From: Melanocharis versteri
Lineage: Eukaryota; Chordata; Aves; Passeriformes; Melanocharitidae
Assembly: GCA_013397845.1 (NCBI GenBank)
Contig: VZTG01005436.1
Coordinates: 1,855,638-1,919,637 of the forward strand
Direction: 5' to 3'
Length of the DNA: 64,000 bases
Shown: positions 11,583 to 26,500 of the stretch, piece after piece
Position numbering within the stretch: position 1 is the first letter of the stretch
Layout of the letters: every line of letters begins with the position of its first letter
Position numbers and translations under genes: made by a program
Notes under the pieces: model-generated
The model's input: only the letters and a program-made list of their open reading frames with translations
Databases searched by the model: none
What the model was told of the DNA's origin: nothing

Positions 11583-14500
11583 GTAATTGCCTACATTGTT
11601 TGTTTAAATTAATTTTTCTGTGAAAACTAATGTTTGTATTGATCTGTAGCAAGAGGTACAGATACTCTAATGCTTTAGTAAATCTCTGAGTATGCAGTAA
11701 TTTTTTCTGGAGCTCGAGAAATGTGTTCTTAAGGCACTGAATGTCTCTTAAGATGTGCAGGAAGAAAGCAATTAGAAGAACATGCAGAAATCACCCATGA
11801 ATTTTTGACAAGTTTAAAAGTTACAAAAGTAACAAAATACTCTCTTAATACGTTGCAAGGAACCCAAAGCCATCTCAGTTAAACATTGGTAAGAAGCACT
11901 GTAAATGTAATATGAAAAAAAAAGAGGATAATAACCCTATATGTGGAATTTTTAAAGAACTGGTGTATTATTTCTCATTAGTATAGAGAAAAAAATGGTT
12001 TTTTCAGTGAAAACTTAAGGCCACTTGACTATAATTATCTTTTTGTTGTGGTCCTGAGCTATATTTGTGCTTCTGTGAAGCAAATAAGTTAGGAAATATT
12101 TTTTCTTCTTCAAGTAATTTGTCATGTTGCTGCCTCCAGTCACCATTAATGTTTTATCTTGCTTCTGTGTTATTTTAAATTCTGCTTAATTAATTGATAC
12201 TAGAAAATGAGAGCAAGTCACAGCTTAATTAGAGTTTTATTATTTTTTCAATTTCCTGCCCTCCTTTAGAAGTGTGATAAACTGATCTTCAAGATTAAGC
12301 TATGAATCTTCAAGATCGTAGTCAAGCTACTTATATCCTCCTCTGTTGTAATACCATTTATGTTCAAAAATACGCCTTTTTACTGCTTGAGTTACCATTC
12401 CAACTGAAAAAAGACATATCCTTTTGAATTTACTGTAGCAGCTGTTGCTATCACACAAGAAAACGGGTTTTAGTGCACGGTTTGACCACTATATAAATTT
12501 TTGATTTCACTGAAGTCCTGTACACAGTATTTGCTTTTTCATTTTTGCCAAGCCAAGCTTTAGTTAAGTTGCCAAGAATCTTATCAGGAAGAGAGAGTTT
12601 TAAAAAAAATTAGTTGTGTACTTAGAGAAATCTGTGTTTAGGAATACATAGTCTTTATGGATTACTTGTCAAACTAGATACGTGTAAGCTAAGTACAGGA
12701 GCAGCAGAGATGTTCTTGAGTACAGAGATGCCTGTACTCTCTTACTTGTGTGTTGCCTTTAACAACAATTTGTAATTTTTTTAAAGTAGTATGGAATAGA
12801 TGTACAGAGTGTATCATGGAATCACAGAATGGTTTTTGTTGGAAGGGACCTCAAAGATCATCTAGTTCCAACCTCTCTGCCATGGGCAGGGACACCTTCC
12901 ACTGGGCCTGGTTGCTCTGTATGTGTGTGTTAAACACCTCTTTTTGCTACAGGTATGATAATGCCTTTTTTTTTAACTGCTTATTTGATGGTAATGCAAG
13001 CTACTTGTGCATGTTATTTAGCAGTAAAAAACAGGAGTACAAGTATGTGCAAGCATAATTCCTCTTTCTGCTCCTTTTCCACATCTTTCTTTCTTTTGTT
13101 GCTGCCATATCAGAATGGTTATTACTCATCAGGAAGCTGAGGTTTTCCCTGCTGGGATAATGACATCAGAAACAAAACGGTCAAATATACTACACTACGT
13201 GAGACTTTTCTTTGCTTTCTTCATCCACCTTCTTTTTTTTGCAGTTTTTCCTCTATTTCATAGGTAGAAAAACAGTATCAGAGAGATATCCTTGAAATAC
13301 CACAAAATCATGGCAGGTAAAGGATGGTTATTTCGTTAAAGAAAAACAGATTAAATTGAGACCTGCCACAAGTGCATCTTCATGCTGCCTGTGTTTGAAT
13401 GAGATTTTCAGTATGGAAATTGATTGAGAAGCTCAAGAGGGTTTTGGAGTTTCGTTTGCTTTTTGAGCATTGAACTTGAGTTTCTGCAGTTATGGTAATG
13501 TGTAAAATCCCAAAATACTTTAAAAATAATTTCTACTTGGAAATTCTCTGTTAGCTTTATGTTTTGTAAAATGCTGTGTAAGGGAAAAATTTTTGGACCG
13601 TGCCTTTGTTTAAAATTTCTTAGCAATTTTTAAATTTAGTATTCAGTTACCAGGATGATTTTAAATAACAGAGGTCATTCTCAGGCCAGATTGTGAAACT
13701 ACTGAGTAAGGGTTTAGCTCAGAGATTTTTTTAGTTCACATGTATCTGTACAGCTTCTACAGTCTTGTACCTCTGGAAACACTTAACAGCTGCAGTCCTT
13801 GATGAAGCCAGAGCTAATAAACCATTTTTGGACCTGACCTGGCTGAATGCAGAACGAATCTGATTGTCCTTGTTCCATATTTATATTAATGTTACCTCTG
13901 GAGAGGCTCATGGAATGTTCAGAGCTAACTAAAGCTGGCCCAGCTGGTGAATCGCAGTAACAGCCAGGAGAGAGTTAATCCTTGCTTTTGCCAGTTGTGT
14001 TGTTACAGTTATGGAGGAGTTTTGTTTCATTGTCATAAATATTAGTTGAAAGGAATGATGTTTCCATACAGCTTTCATAGTTCAGTAACGGTAAAGGCAA
14101 AGGCAGTTTCTCACTGTGGCCTTCCTCAATTTGAATTATATTATCAGTGAAACTAATCATACAATGTAGCCACTTCATAGAAAAGTAAGCCTTGGAAAAG
14201 TGCACCTTGGAGGAAATCCATTATGCAAGTCACATGATTATTTTTGTAATAATTTGAAATAAGGTGGAAAGATCATGCAGTCTGACTCAGTACTAATTAG
14301 TGACTTTGATTATGGCTCACCTGGAGAAGTTCTCATTTGCTTCACCATAGGTTCCCTGTATTAATTTCTTCTGTGGTGCGTTCCTCACAGCTGAAATGAG
14401 GACAGCCTTTTCCTTTAAATATACTTCTGTAGTTTCCCTGTTATGTTGTAGTCATCTACATCTAACTTTTCATTACATGGCCATTCTGGATATTTAATAA

Positions 14501-17500
14501 GATATGTAGAGTACATTAAAATAAACATCTATGTAAGAGAATGGCTTGGTATCGCAGTGAAAGCAATTCAATACATTACTGAATGTTTAAAACCTTTGAA
14601 GACTATGCAAGCAAGCTTTGATGCAGGTAAACTTGTCTATAGAAAGGCTTAGAGAAATAAAGGAAATATTTGCATGGTTTTCATCATTACTTAATCAAGC
14701 ATCATCGTGCACCTGTGTAAAAATGATTAAAATGTCTGGGTTAGTGCCTTAGTCTGGGCTTTATGCCATTAAAATAATGAACATAAGGCTCTGCTAATGC
14801 CTTTTCAATTGAATCAAATAAAAGGATGCATTTATATCAGATGATAACACAGTCAAGTTACTTTTAAAAAGCTTAAAATTATATCTGTTTAGAAAACAAT
14901 TAAAACATCTGCAAACCCTTATAGATAGGAGCAGTTGGGTATTTAGCCCATTGGAAATGCGTGTGCTTAATGATACATTTTTGGTTGTTCCAGCCAGTAT
15001 CCTGCTTAAACCCTCTGGGTTCTGGGTATGTAGCTTATCCAGACTTACCAGAATTAATCATATCACAGTGGTATTCAAATCATCATCTTATATAAGTCTG
15101 AAATACTGCATTTTTAGACCTGAATGGTATAGACTCTCTTTGTCTTCACATGCCTGATGTATAAAGAACAGAATCTTCTTGCAGCTACATTATCTGTCTC
15201 ATTATCTTGTGGGTCTGTGTTACTAGTTCTTAAAATAATGCTTAGTTGTGTGTTATTACATAGGTGATCTTAGTAGAAGAATTATCTTTGTCAGGGTGCT
15301 CTATGCAGTTCTGAGCATTGCATTTCCGATTGTCTTTTTTTTACTAGTAATTTAATAATACAAATGCTTTTGTGAATTAAATGTGAAAAATATGATGGTA
15401 TCAATTCCATAATTACTTTATTTAAAGTATCAATCTCTCTAAAAAAGAATTTATGTAATTGCACCATGGCTTAAAATGCAGTACTGCTTTAATTTTGTCA
15501 GTTTTTATTTTGTGAGATTGCTGAGATAACTGTCCCTTGCCTAGCTTCCATAAAGAAAATAGGCTTTGGGTCCCAACCGATGGGCTTGTTCTGACATGAG
15601 GATAAATAGATTGGGGAACAATTGTCAGTAGCTGTTGCACTTCATTTTACTAACAGAATCTCAAGAGCTGTAATTGCTAAATTGGATTACATGACATCTC
15701 AGAAAAGTATTTTAAAAGAGAGTTTTTATTAAAGAACCGATATGGTGAGTGTGCTATTTACTAGATATAACAGTGCTGGAGTAACAGCTTTGCTGCAAGT
15801 AGTGTTTTCAATAATGCTTTTATATTACTGAAATTAATTTTCCAGAGTTTATTAGAGATTTTTAAAAAGACAGCTGTCAAGCCACTACAGAGAATAAGAC
15901 ATTTCTTAGAGACTTAGCAAAAGAGAGTCACATTTTTTCTGCTTAGCTTTAAAACCAAGGCTGATCTTTAGGAACTGCTTTCTGAAAATCTTTTCCTGTG
16001 GTTCAAACTGCCATGCCTTTAGAGGCACTAATTAATATTTAGCTTGTTTGAAATCAGAAGATTGCTTATTGTATAAGGAGTGCAGGTTATTTTTTTTTAT
16101 TTAGTCCAAATCTGAGCATGACTTGCAGGTAAAATTCTGATTCAGTGTGGATTTTTAATAGAAATCCAATATAAACCCACATCACTGCTGGAAAATTTGC
16201 TTTGCGCATGAGATGCATGCTTAGTTTGTGTGTTTAATTGCAATATTTTGAGTTAAAATATGTGTTGCTAATAGCTTACAAGTTAATCTTTCTTTTTATA
16301 GCCAGTCTGTTTTCCATAAAAGGAAATTGTTTGTACTGAGGAAGAATTTGTTCCTTTGAAGTCTGCATGACTCTATGTGAGCCAAACTAGACAAATATTT
16401 TAGAAGATGTGCAGATAACGAAACATTGGCCCAGTGGGTTTTTTTTCCTAGAAAATCCAATTCTCTTGCTTGTTGATGGTGGTGAAACTTGCAGTTTCTC
16501 TTTTGGTTTTTGGGGACTTTTTTAAGTTGCTGTAATTCTCTGCAAATGTTAAGTACTTTCAAGTGTGTTGGTACTATGGCTGAATTGATCTCTGTGTGTT
16601 TTGCTAATACTAGCATTTTTTAGGGATAGAGTTCTGGGAGTTTTAGTTGTTCCTCAGGTTTTCTTACACCTTGTACAAGATAATGGTTATTAACAAGGAT
16701 CCGAAGACAGCAGGGAAACTGGTGTCTTTTGAAGTACCTACTTTATATGTATAGGTATTTAATTTCCGGAGTAATTTTGGAGTTCAGGTGTCTCGGAGTT
16801 GATGATGGAGCATTACTCATAGTGAATTGCCTGTGTGTCCAGTTTCCTGTGTGTCCTTTTGCAAATAATTTGGCTCCTCATGCTATTAATGATACCGCCT
16901 GGATTTTCTCTTGTTCACTACAGTGTTTGTCTCCAAAGTCTGAAAAATTCTTCGGTGCTTAAAAGCAATGTATATATGTATGTGTATATATATATAATAT
17001 ACATAAACTTTTTTGTGCATGAATCTTAAGGACTGTTTAAAAATTAACAATTTCAGTTGACATGGAGATCCTGCAACATCACATAACTCAAGCAGTCTGT
17101 TAGGTAAATTCCTCCATAAGGTCATAAATTTCACTTAAGGGCTCTTAAAAATCAAGTCCTCTACTGAATGCACTTGTATGCTATGGTCATAATACATCCC
17201 ATGGCTTCACACATGGATACCAGAGGGTTTTATATTTGAAGTTTCAATATTTGTCATTTCTGAAAATAATACTATACCTCTCAGTAGGATTTTTAAGCTT
17301 TCCGAAGATACATTTAGGTTACTAGCATCAGGTAATCTGCTTTGAAAATGTTAGTTATTCTCAGTAATGTTGGATATCCAAGAGCAGCTGAAAGAGAAGT
17401 AGTGCTGAGGGATTTTAGGAACTGAAGCTGGGCGGGGTAGTTGGCTTTTGGGAATTACAATTGGGATTGGAATGTCTGTCTTTGTTTTGGAAAACTGAGT

Positions 17501-20500
17501 TCTGCTGCAGTTCAAATAAGTTTGCGTAGAATTCCTATAAAGTAATCTGGTTCATTTTGTGGTTATTACTGAGCCATATAAAGTATGTATCAAGACAGCC
17601 ATGGCTGTAATGAGTCTTTGATTCTGCTGTGTAACTCAATACACAGTAATGATTCAATTCCTTTCCATCTGTACAAAAACGCTGCTTGGTGCATTGCTGT
17701 TTAACTGTTTTCAATTCTTTGGATTATTTTTAAGATATTGTTCATGAAAATTTGAAAATGGGGTCGGACGGGGAAAGTGACCAAGCTTCTGGAACATCAT
17801 CTGATGAAGTTCAGTCTCCCACAGGAGTTTGTCTCAGAAACCGGATACACAGACGAATCTCAATGGAGGTAATTCACTTTTCATTTAAAGATCATTTAAA
17901 TTGACAAGAGGGTTGGGGGTTGCTTCAGTTGTTTGTTGTTACTGGTTGTCTTCTCAACTGTAACCGACTGTTCCGATACATATTTCAGGCAGAGAGCATT
18001 ATTTTAAGACTAGTTAAGTTTGACTCCATTTGTCACACAGAACAATGGTTATCTTGCACTGTTTATGAGCTGTTAATTTTGAAAATCTAAATATCTTTTG
18101 AAACGTGATCTTTTGGGAGAAATTTCTTAAACGTAGCATTTGAATAGCTTTCTGTCGCATTGTGTGCAAGCTGCTGAATGTATTCAAGAAGATACATGGT
18201 TTAGACATTTTTTACTTGACACTGTTTTCTAGTCTTTGCAAAACTAATGCTACAGCAGCGATGGTCCTGACTGCTTCAGCCTTTTCCTCTCTTCCTGTTT
18301 TTTTTCATGAACGGAACTTTGCAGGATGGTAAACAAAAGGAGGAAAAGTACCTTATGAATAACTGTGCACATAATTTCCTTTATTTATGAGTCTCATTAT
18401 GAATACTAGCCACCCTTGTGCTTGCTTTGTTGTCATTTCCCTTGGTGAACTAAAACAGAGCACTTCCCTTTTTCTAGAGTGTATAAAAGTTACAGTTATA
18501 GTGATGCCTTTGTTACAGAAGCGTGTAGAATTTTGTAGTTGCTGCTTTATAGTATACGTAGCAGTAAGCATAGCTGTAAGACTGAATCTTCATTCAAGGC
18601 CTCATATCAAATACTGGATTGGGAAACAGATTTGGATAAGTTACAGTAGGGTATACATGCCAAAAATTTTTTACTTGTGAGGCATTCTCTTATGCTTGGA
18701 ATTCCAAGACTTCAAGCATGTAGTGCAGATACGATTTCAAAAATGTGTGAATTAGCTGTATTAATTATTTATATAGTTTCTTGCACCTGGGAGGTTTTGT
18801 ATTCAAATTCTTAAATTTGTATGTTAATCTCAGGAGTGATCTAAGAACTTTGTTTTCTCAACTTTACTTGCTGAAGTTTACTTGGGAGAACAAAAGTGGG
18901 TCTATTGGTTTGTGCAGGATACTTAAATTAGGGGAAAAAGTCAGTGGGAAAACTTGTTATAAGAATGTATGCTGGAGAAGCTAAAAATCAAAGAAATTAT
19001 TTAAAAGGATTGTTTACTTTTTGCTCATTGTCTGTTTCCTCTCCATTTTGAGATGTGTATTTAGAACAGGAAAGAAATAAAGAAATTAATGAGGCATAAT
19101 GAAATTAACAAACTGAAATGGAAATCTGTCAAGTCTTCCAGAGAGGGCTAAGAACCATTGAAGGATTCTCTTTTGTACTGGAATTCAAGAACTCCAAAAG
19201 AAATTACTAGAGAACTCAGGAATAGTAAAGGTCAGGAAATTCCTGTGTAATTTTTCAGAAGGTTTTTTTTTTTCAAATAAAAGCATCTTTTCATTTGCCT
19301 CTTTAATCATAAAACAATTCCAATATTACTGTTTAAGAGGCTTTGGGAAGCTTTTAAGTTTTGTTTATGCAATGCTAATTTTCTCACTTTCCTCCAAATT
19401 CCAAATGCTTGCTTTTGACTGTTGGAATTAGCATTATTTCTTCATTGACTGGCTCAGTCAATGAGAGCCCGAATGGTTTTTTGGCATCTATTCATGTATA
19501 TTCTGTGAGAATAGTAATGTTTCCCTCAAATCACCCTAGTATTGATACGGTGATATGGTGACTTTTCCTGTAAGATTTCATGCTGATGACTGCAAACAGT
19601 CTCAGTTCTGAATTTTAAGAATGCTGTCAATGAGAGATGTTTTTGGTGGACTTAAGTTTGCTTCTTAGGAGTGCTTTGTAGCAGAACAGGTGCGACTTGC
19701 ACTTGATCGTGCATTCCAGAGGGAGGAAAATATAACAATCTCGTAGCTTTGGTTGAAATACCTTTCTAATGATAATCTTTTCAGTCAACTTTCTCATTTC
19801 CTAAGTGAAAAGGCTTTAAGTGATTACATTGTCTGCCTGTCTTTTCCTCCTTCTGTTTATCCCCTGGGTCATTTTCTGTCAGTTTTTACAGATGGCTAGA
19901 AATCTCAGATTCTAATTCTCTATTAATTTCTTTGAAAAAAGTTCTGCATTGGGAGATACTGCTAATGTATCCACTGCTAGTTAAAAACCCCAGTATCCAC
20001 ATATGACTAGGAGTTGCAAGATATGAGTTCACAGAAGACCCAGTTTTACTCGTTTTGCTCTATGTGGAATGGGATAACTTGCTTCCTTGGCCTTTGAGGG
20101 AACCAAAGCAAGGTTTCCTATTGTAAGAAGTTGGGCCTGTATGCCTTGAGTGAGTTGTGCCATGGAGCTGGCTGATTCGGTAGTAGCAATGTGATTGTAT
20201 AAACAGAAAGAAACAATCCTTGTTGTGAAGTAAGTTTCTGTTATTTCAGTTTTATTTTGATGGCTGGTGGGGATCTGTCACCTCTAGACATTGGGTAGCC
20301 TGAGGGCATATTCACTTTGTAGCCATTTAGGATGAGTTATAGCTGTGTGTTATACATGACAGGTTGGAGTATATTAATACATGTGTGACAGTATGTTTTT
20401 GCTCTAGTCTGCTGAAGTAATTAGTCCCAGTTGAAATCCATTGTAGAATGTATTTGATTAAATATACACAGTTGGATAAACTCAATAAAGCAATATTCCT

Positions 20501-23500
20501 TGTTCCTCCTCACTAAGATGAATGTGCCTGTCACACTATGGCTGTGTCCTTCCTTGTGTTTAGTTAGACCAATATTCGCTGTATTTATAGCGGTTTTGTA
20601 CATAATTCCTTGGTTATATATGTTTGGTCCTTTCTGCTGAATTGACAGAAGTCCTAATTCGTTTTGAAGGTGACTAATAAGGTAAAGTTGAAACCTTGAA
20701 ATGGTCTTCTTTACTTACAGGAATTTTGTGTATATGACCAAATTTTTCATGCTCAGCTTGATATTCCTCTAGAATTCGAAAAATTAGCAACCCAACCAGG
20801 TTTTGTTAAATGCTTGCTAAAAACATGCATACTGTACTCAAAGTGCTAATTAGCAAAACTGAGTATTAATATTCCTGACATATTTTGTCCATTAGAATAT
20901 ACATTCTGATTTTTAATGCCCATCCCCACTGCAGTTAAATAATGCATAGCTACAAATAAAATGTTGTCAAAGAGCAGACGTATTTTCTGCTGCAGAATAT
21001 ATGAAAGATTCTGTTGGGAAATAAAACTTGATCTTTCTAAAATTTTCATACAGAGAAATACAAAATAGACAGTGGAGAGAGAAATGGAAATCGTGTTTGT
21101 TATAGCAGAATCTCCATAGCAATAGAAAGCTGAAATTTCATAATCTTAAATTACCCTGCTTTCGATAGAAAATCATCATATTGCAATGTAACCTAAATAT
21201 GAAACATTTTAAATATGAAGTGGTGATAGTGCAATGAGAAAGAATCCTGCTCTGCAGTGAAAAGTCTGCTGGGGTGAAAACTTTCCATCCACAGGAGCAG
21301 CCATGGAGATACCGGCTTTCAGTCTGTCATATCCACCCCTCCCCCGTTCCCCCATGGTTTATAATTTAGGCCAGCATGACAGGGAGATGATAATGCGTTT
21401 GCTTCTGAATTCGACAATGCTGCAGTTGTGGTTCGAGATTGGGTTTTTTTTTTAATGATTGTTCCTTGTTATCATGTGCTTAGAAAACAAAGAGAAAATA
21501 CCAGAATCTCATTGTGTTGCCTAGATAAAGTTTATTTTGCTTGTAATCCACAGTCTACAAATTGTCGGTAAAGCAGTTGCTTTTTTCGTTTTCTTTCTCC
21601 TTCCTTCCACTCGTTCAGGCAGGAACCATGCTGACTGTAGGTGTGAGCTTCTATTGTGTGAAGAGTTTGGCTTCAAACAGCTGTTAGATTTTAATTAAAA
21701 TGTCTTCTATTCTCATGCTAATATTACTGATTATTTACTAAGTCAGTAAAATTGTTTATCAAACAAAGCAGATGGATGGAATAATTTTTTCAAGTGTCAG
21801 CGATATAGCTTAAGAATGTCTACACATACATCTCTAGGTTAAGTGCAGGTGCTTTGGTCATGCAGTGAGAAACACTTCTCCAGATCATGGAACTATATCT
21901 TAAAGCAATTTCAGTTCGATTTTGCTGGAAAAGAAGACATGGACAGTAATGCATTAATACAAATTCATGTTACAAGCTGTAAGTGTTCACTGGGGGCCCT
22001 GTGCCCATGCACTGGATAGTGAATGCATCATTAAGAGCTGTGGTGGATAAAAAATAAGGAGAAACAGTCTGTGCAAATTGAAACATCTGTTTCCCTTTCC
22101 CAGAAGTCCAAGGTCTGTTAGCTGTCTTAGCATGTGAACTGGCGGAGGGCCATAACCCACTGTTCACCAGCCTGTTTCCCAGATATTTTATCCTGAGAAA
22201 CAGTTCTTATCCATCCGACTGTCACATTAGTGACAGAAGTGTGTTCCAGATCAGACTGCTCCTACCACACTGCTATAGGGTATAATTCTCCCCTGGGAGG
22301 ATTAGCTGCAGGGTTAGTACTTGTAGCTGAACAGAAGGGAATACAAAGCCTATGAATTGATGCTGTAGACAGGTGTGTGTTCTGATGGTCACCTTCCAAA
22401 AGCAAAATTGTAGATGAGAAATAAGTTTTTTGAGAGCTTCACTCTTTACCAGGGGTGTAACTGCTCAGGGGGTCTTGACACATAGCCTGAATAACTCAAT
22501 ATGCTGTTGGTCCACCTGGGCACGTGTACCTTCTCCTAAGAAAAATACGTAAAATTACTTGATGTTTCAGCTGATAAAAGTGTTCAGAATTTGTTCGGAG
22601 GCTTCAGATAAGAATGTGGTTTGAAGGTCCCCATTCTCGTGTCCAGATGGGGCACTCTCAGCTCTGTTCAATTGTTTACATGCTTGAAAAGCAGACTGGA
22701 TGCAGTACTGACCCAGGCTTTTGGTCACGGGCAGTATTTTCTTCTGCCATTGGTTTTAGAAGCAGGAAGCCACTTTATGCAAGATAGTGAGCATTCAGCC
22801 CTAGGTGTCTTGCCGTCCGGGAAGCTTCCTTGTATACCAAGCAGGCATTACTACCTGGGGCCTTCTCTGAGCAGTTTTTCTTCCCCCTTCTCTCTGTGCT
22901 TGGCAGCTGCAGAACTCTGCCATATTTACTGGGTTTTGTCTAATTTGCTTCTCTCCAGCTCCTGAGAAAGCAACAGCTTTTTTTCTGATTATCTCTTCTA
23001 TGAGTCTGAGCACATGATCACCTATGAGAAGATTTCAGTGCCAGACAGAAAAAAAATTGAAGCTGAATACAATCAAGACTTCTTTTGATTTTCAGTGGTC
23101 ACTCTATTATCTCCATTCAGTCATGCTTGGCTCATTTTTCTCAACCTTTTTCAAGGTTACACTAGAAAATACATTGTCATTTTTGTGAACTCCCACTTTC
23201 ATGTTTCCATGAAGCTTGGTGATTTCAAAATCCCTGTTCTAAAAACCCAAGTGCATGTTCTGATTTACTAGTATGATGTACTGATGGACCTCTTTTTGAT
23301 TTCTTTGATTGACAGACTCTCATTTCTTCTACAGAAGAACACTGACACTGCAACAAGAAAAAGAATTTCAGCTTAGATAACAGATGACTTTACCATGCCT
23401 TTTACTAGACTTTTTAAAGGGTAACTGCCTTTGTTATCAGCAATTAACACGTTTTTTGCCCTTCTGTTAGGAGCCTTTGTCATTCTGGTGCTATAGGTTC

Positions 23501-26500
23501 TTGCATTCCACTTGCAAATGCTCCTTCAGAAAAGTGGCGCCAGGCAGTATTCTTTCTATAAGGGTGGAATAGATGCGTTTTTGGTTTTGTGTCTTCGTGA
23601 TTCGGATTTCCTTTAAGTTCCAGTTAGGAGTAGTCTAATATCACATTGTATGTGTTTAGTCATCTATAAAACACATCTCCAGTAATCACAGAAATGCATC
23701 ACTTGAGAAGTCAGTAATTGGGTGCAGTTTCATATCCTCTACTCCAACCACACTTTTGTCCAGGAGGGTCAGATTTCCCATTTTCATGTTCAAAAGGTTG
23801 GTTTATTTTTAATTAGCCAGTTTTTTCATGGGACTTTCCTTTTGGTACTTGGGGCGTTGTTGGTGATGTAAATGCTAGTGTTAGTAATTAATGATACACC
23901 GAGCTGTTTTAAAGGTCCAGGTTTGCATTTTTGCCGTGATATGTTCTATTTCTCTTTTTCCTTCCTCTTTGCCTCACTTTTCTTACAAGCTGGTAAACTT
24001 AGGCAACCTTTTTTCTTTCGTGGCAGTCTCTCTTACTACTGTGTTACAGAAACTGATGAAAACATGCAGAAATCCATGTTTAAAACTCAGGAGGGTATAG
24101 CAGTAAATGAGGCAGAGCTTGCTTTATTAGTCTCTGTTCCTGCCCAGCACCTACCCCCGAGTTAAACAGCCGTAGACCCTGGATTTCAGCAGGTTTTATG
24201 TTGAGGCTAATACTACGACGTGGTATTTTGATGGGTGATAATTTAGCAGGCAAACAAAACCAGACATGATATTATTATGGTTGTAATTATTATTTTTCAT
24301 AATCTTCTTATATTCTCTAAATTCACTTCCTTACAAGCTTTCTGATGCAATAAAATAATAACCAAACATAACAAAAAACAAAACCAAACAAAAAAACCAA
24401 AACAAAAGAAAAAAAAAAACAAACAAAACCAAAAAACCAAAACAAACAAACAAACAAATAACAACGAAGAATTTTCAAGTGTTTCTGGTATAATCTGTCA
24501 CAAATTCTCTGTATATTTATATACTTGCTGAAAGGAAGGTTAATGTCTCACATTTGATTTTCATTTCTCCTTTCTCATATTTTTCAAAACTGGGGGTTTA
24601 TGACACATGTATTTGTTTTGGTTTGGTTTCATTGGTTGTGAATAGAAACTCCTGGAATGCAGTTTGTGAATACTGTGTTTGTGCTGAACAGTTTAAACCT
24701 TTCTCTTTAAACTAATGGGAGATATGAAGTAAATAAAATAACAGCCTGTGGGTTTTTTGAAAAATGAGTGAAAGAGCAGTTTTTATACAGCTAGTTGGTA
24801 GCCTAAGCAGCATATCCATATAATGAAAATTCTCACTAAAAGTATTTTGAAAAAGAAAGTGTTCAGAATTCATATTTTTGCCTGCTTAAAAAAACCTATC
24901 GGCCTGTAATTCTAATTTTGTGCCTTCAAAAATACTAATTGTTGGAAATACTGCTGAAAAGATGCTTAGCACATTTCCTAAGTTTTTCCTGGTGCTAAAG
25001 TAAATAAAAACAAAGACACTTGCTTGCAATGCTGGTTTCTATGCTTTTAATTTTTATATTATTTATTTTACATTTTTATTTGAGGGCCATAGCTACTGCA
25101 GATATTGGCAGTAACATACTTCAGCAATTGGCAGTAAAGTCCTTGCTTTGTTGATTGATGATAGTAGATGTGCTGGGAAAATGTGACACCTAGTCCCAAA
25201 CCAGAGATTTAACCCTAGAATTTGTAATAATAATATTTTACTGATTACACTTGGCTCCTTGTCTTTTTCTGGCATGTCAAAATCCAGTCTGACAAACTGT
25301 GTTTATGTTGGGCAGGAGGCAGAGAACATGCATTGTCTGTGGTCAGTGGTATTTCTTCTGAGTCTGAAATAGCCTGTGGGCTTGACATCATGATAAAATC
25401 CCTTTGTGTACTTGATTAGCATATTTGGAAAAAAACCTTTTGATTTAATTGATGAATGAATTCCACCGTATTTGGGGTCAATTCTGTCGTAAATGTAAAA
25501 AGCCACTTGATTCAATACTCAAAATTGATGCTTTCTTAGATTGTATTGCATTTTAACAGACTGGCTGAAAACCAGCACAGATTTGTGGTGTGAGATGTAA
25601 CAGTGATCCTTTGTAGATGGATCTTAAGATTATATTTTCATTATTGCTGCTAATAGAAGAAGAGGTTCTCTGATGACTTTCCTCTAATTTAGCAGAATAG
25701 TAATTGATTCATTGTGATTTAATGTTTTCAGTAAAAGAGTAACAATAACAACGTCTAAGTATAAATCCAAAATGTAATATTCAGATACAAATCATGCTGC
25801 TGAAGGCAGAAAAAAATGCACTTTATGCATCATAATGAAATTATAGCTAAACCTGTCAGTTGTGTGGGAGAATGATGATGGCTTTATATACATATAAGGA
25901 AGACTAGTATAGATAACTCATCCCAGCTGTTAAAATAGTCCTTTTGGTTACAGTAATTGAAGCCTATTTATAAAGGTGTTAAAATAGTGTGCTGCAAGGA
26001 TACTGTAGGTTTCTTTAGGTGCATATGTATGCTGGTGGTTTTTCTTCAAGACCTTGAAGATCGACAGAGCTGTAACCAAATAATACAGTTTTTTACGAAT
26101 ACATTCTCTGGTTTGTGGTTGGTTGTTTTTTTTAATATATTTACTTTTGCCTCTAGCAGTCTTGTTATATGTCATAATTCTGTAGAGGATCCAGTTGGCT
26201 TCAACTGTGCTAACTGTCATTTGACAAAAATGCACTAAAATTTGATAAGGCAACCTTCAGAAGAAACTCCACATGGTATCTGATACTAGAATGATACAGT
26301 AAGTACATGCCAGAAGTTGTATATTAGAATGTTTAAATTCTCACTGGCATAAGCTAATGTCTTAAAATTCATGTTTGCTTTGTGTATTGTGAGGTAGCAC
26401 ATAAAACACGTTCTTAGTTAAAATGTGCAAGGAAAGAATAGCATAAAAATTTGGGGGTTTTGGAGTTTTTTTTTCCAGTAAGCATGTCATGAAGTTGAAC

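Larger units (their letters stand above)
11583..17734 (+). other. CDK17: CDK17 intron, 6.2 kb
   Basis: Contains the CR1 fragment at 12814-12918 and a TA/TG low-complexity tract at 16969-17004. Apart from a perfect 12-bp palindrome CAGCCATGGCTG near 17597, I see nothing else with structure. Confidence 0.85.

Noticed and set aside
16886..17134. TA/TG tract as a promoter TATA cluster
   Set aside because: Simple low-complexity DNA in the middle of an intron, with no initiator or CpG context.
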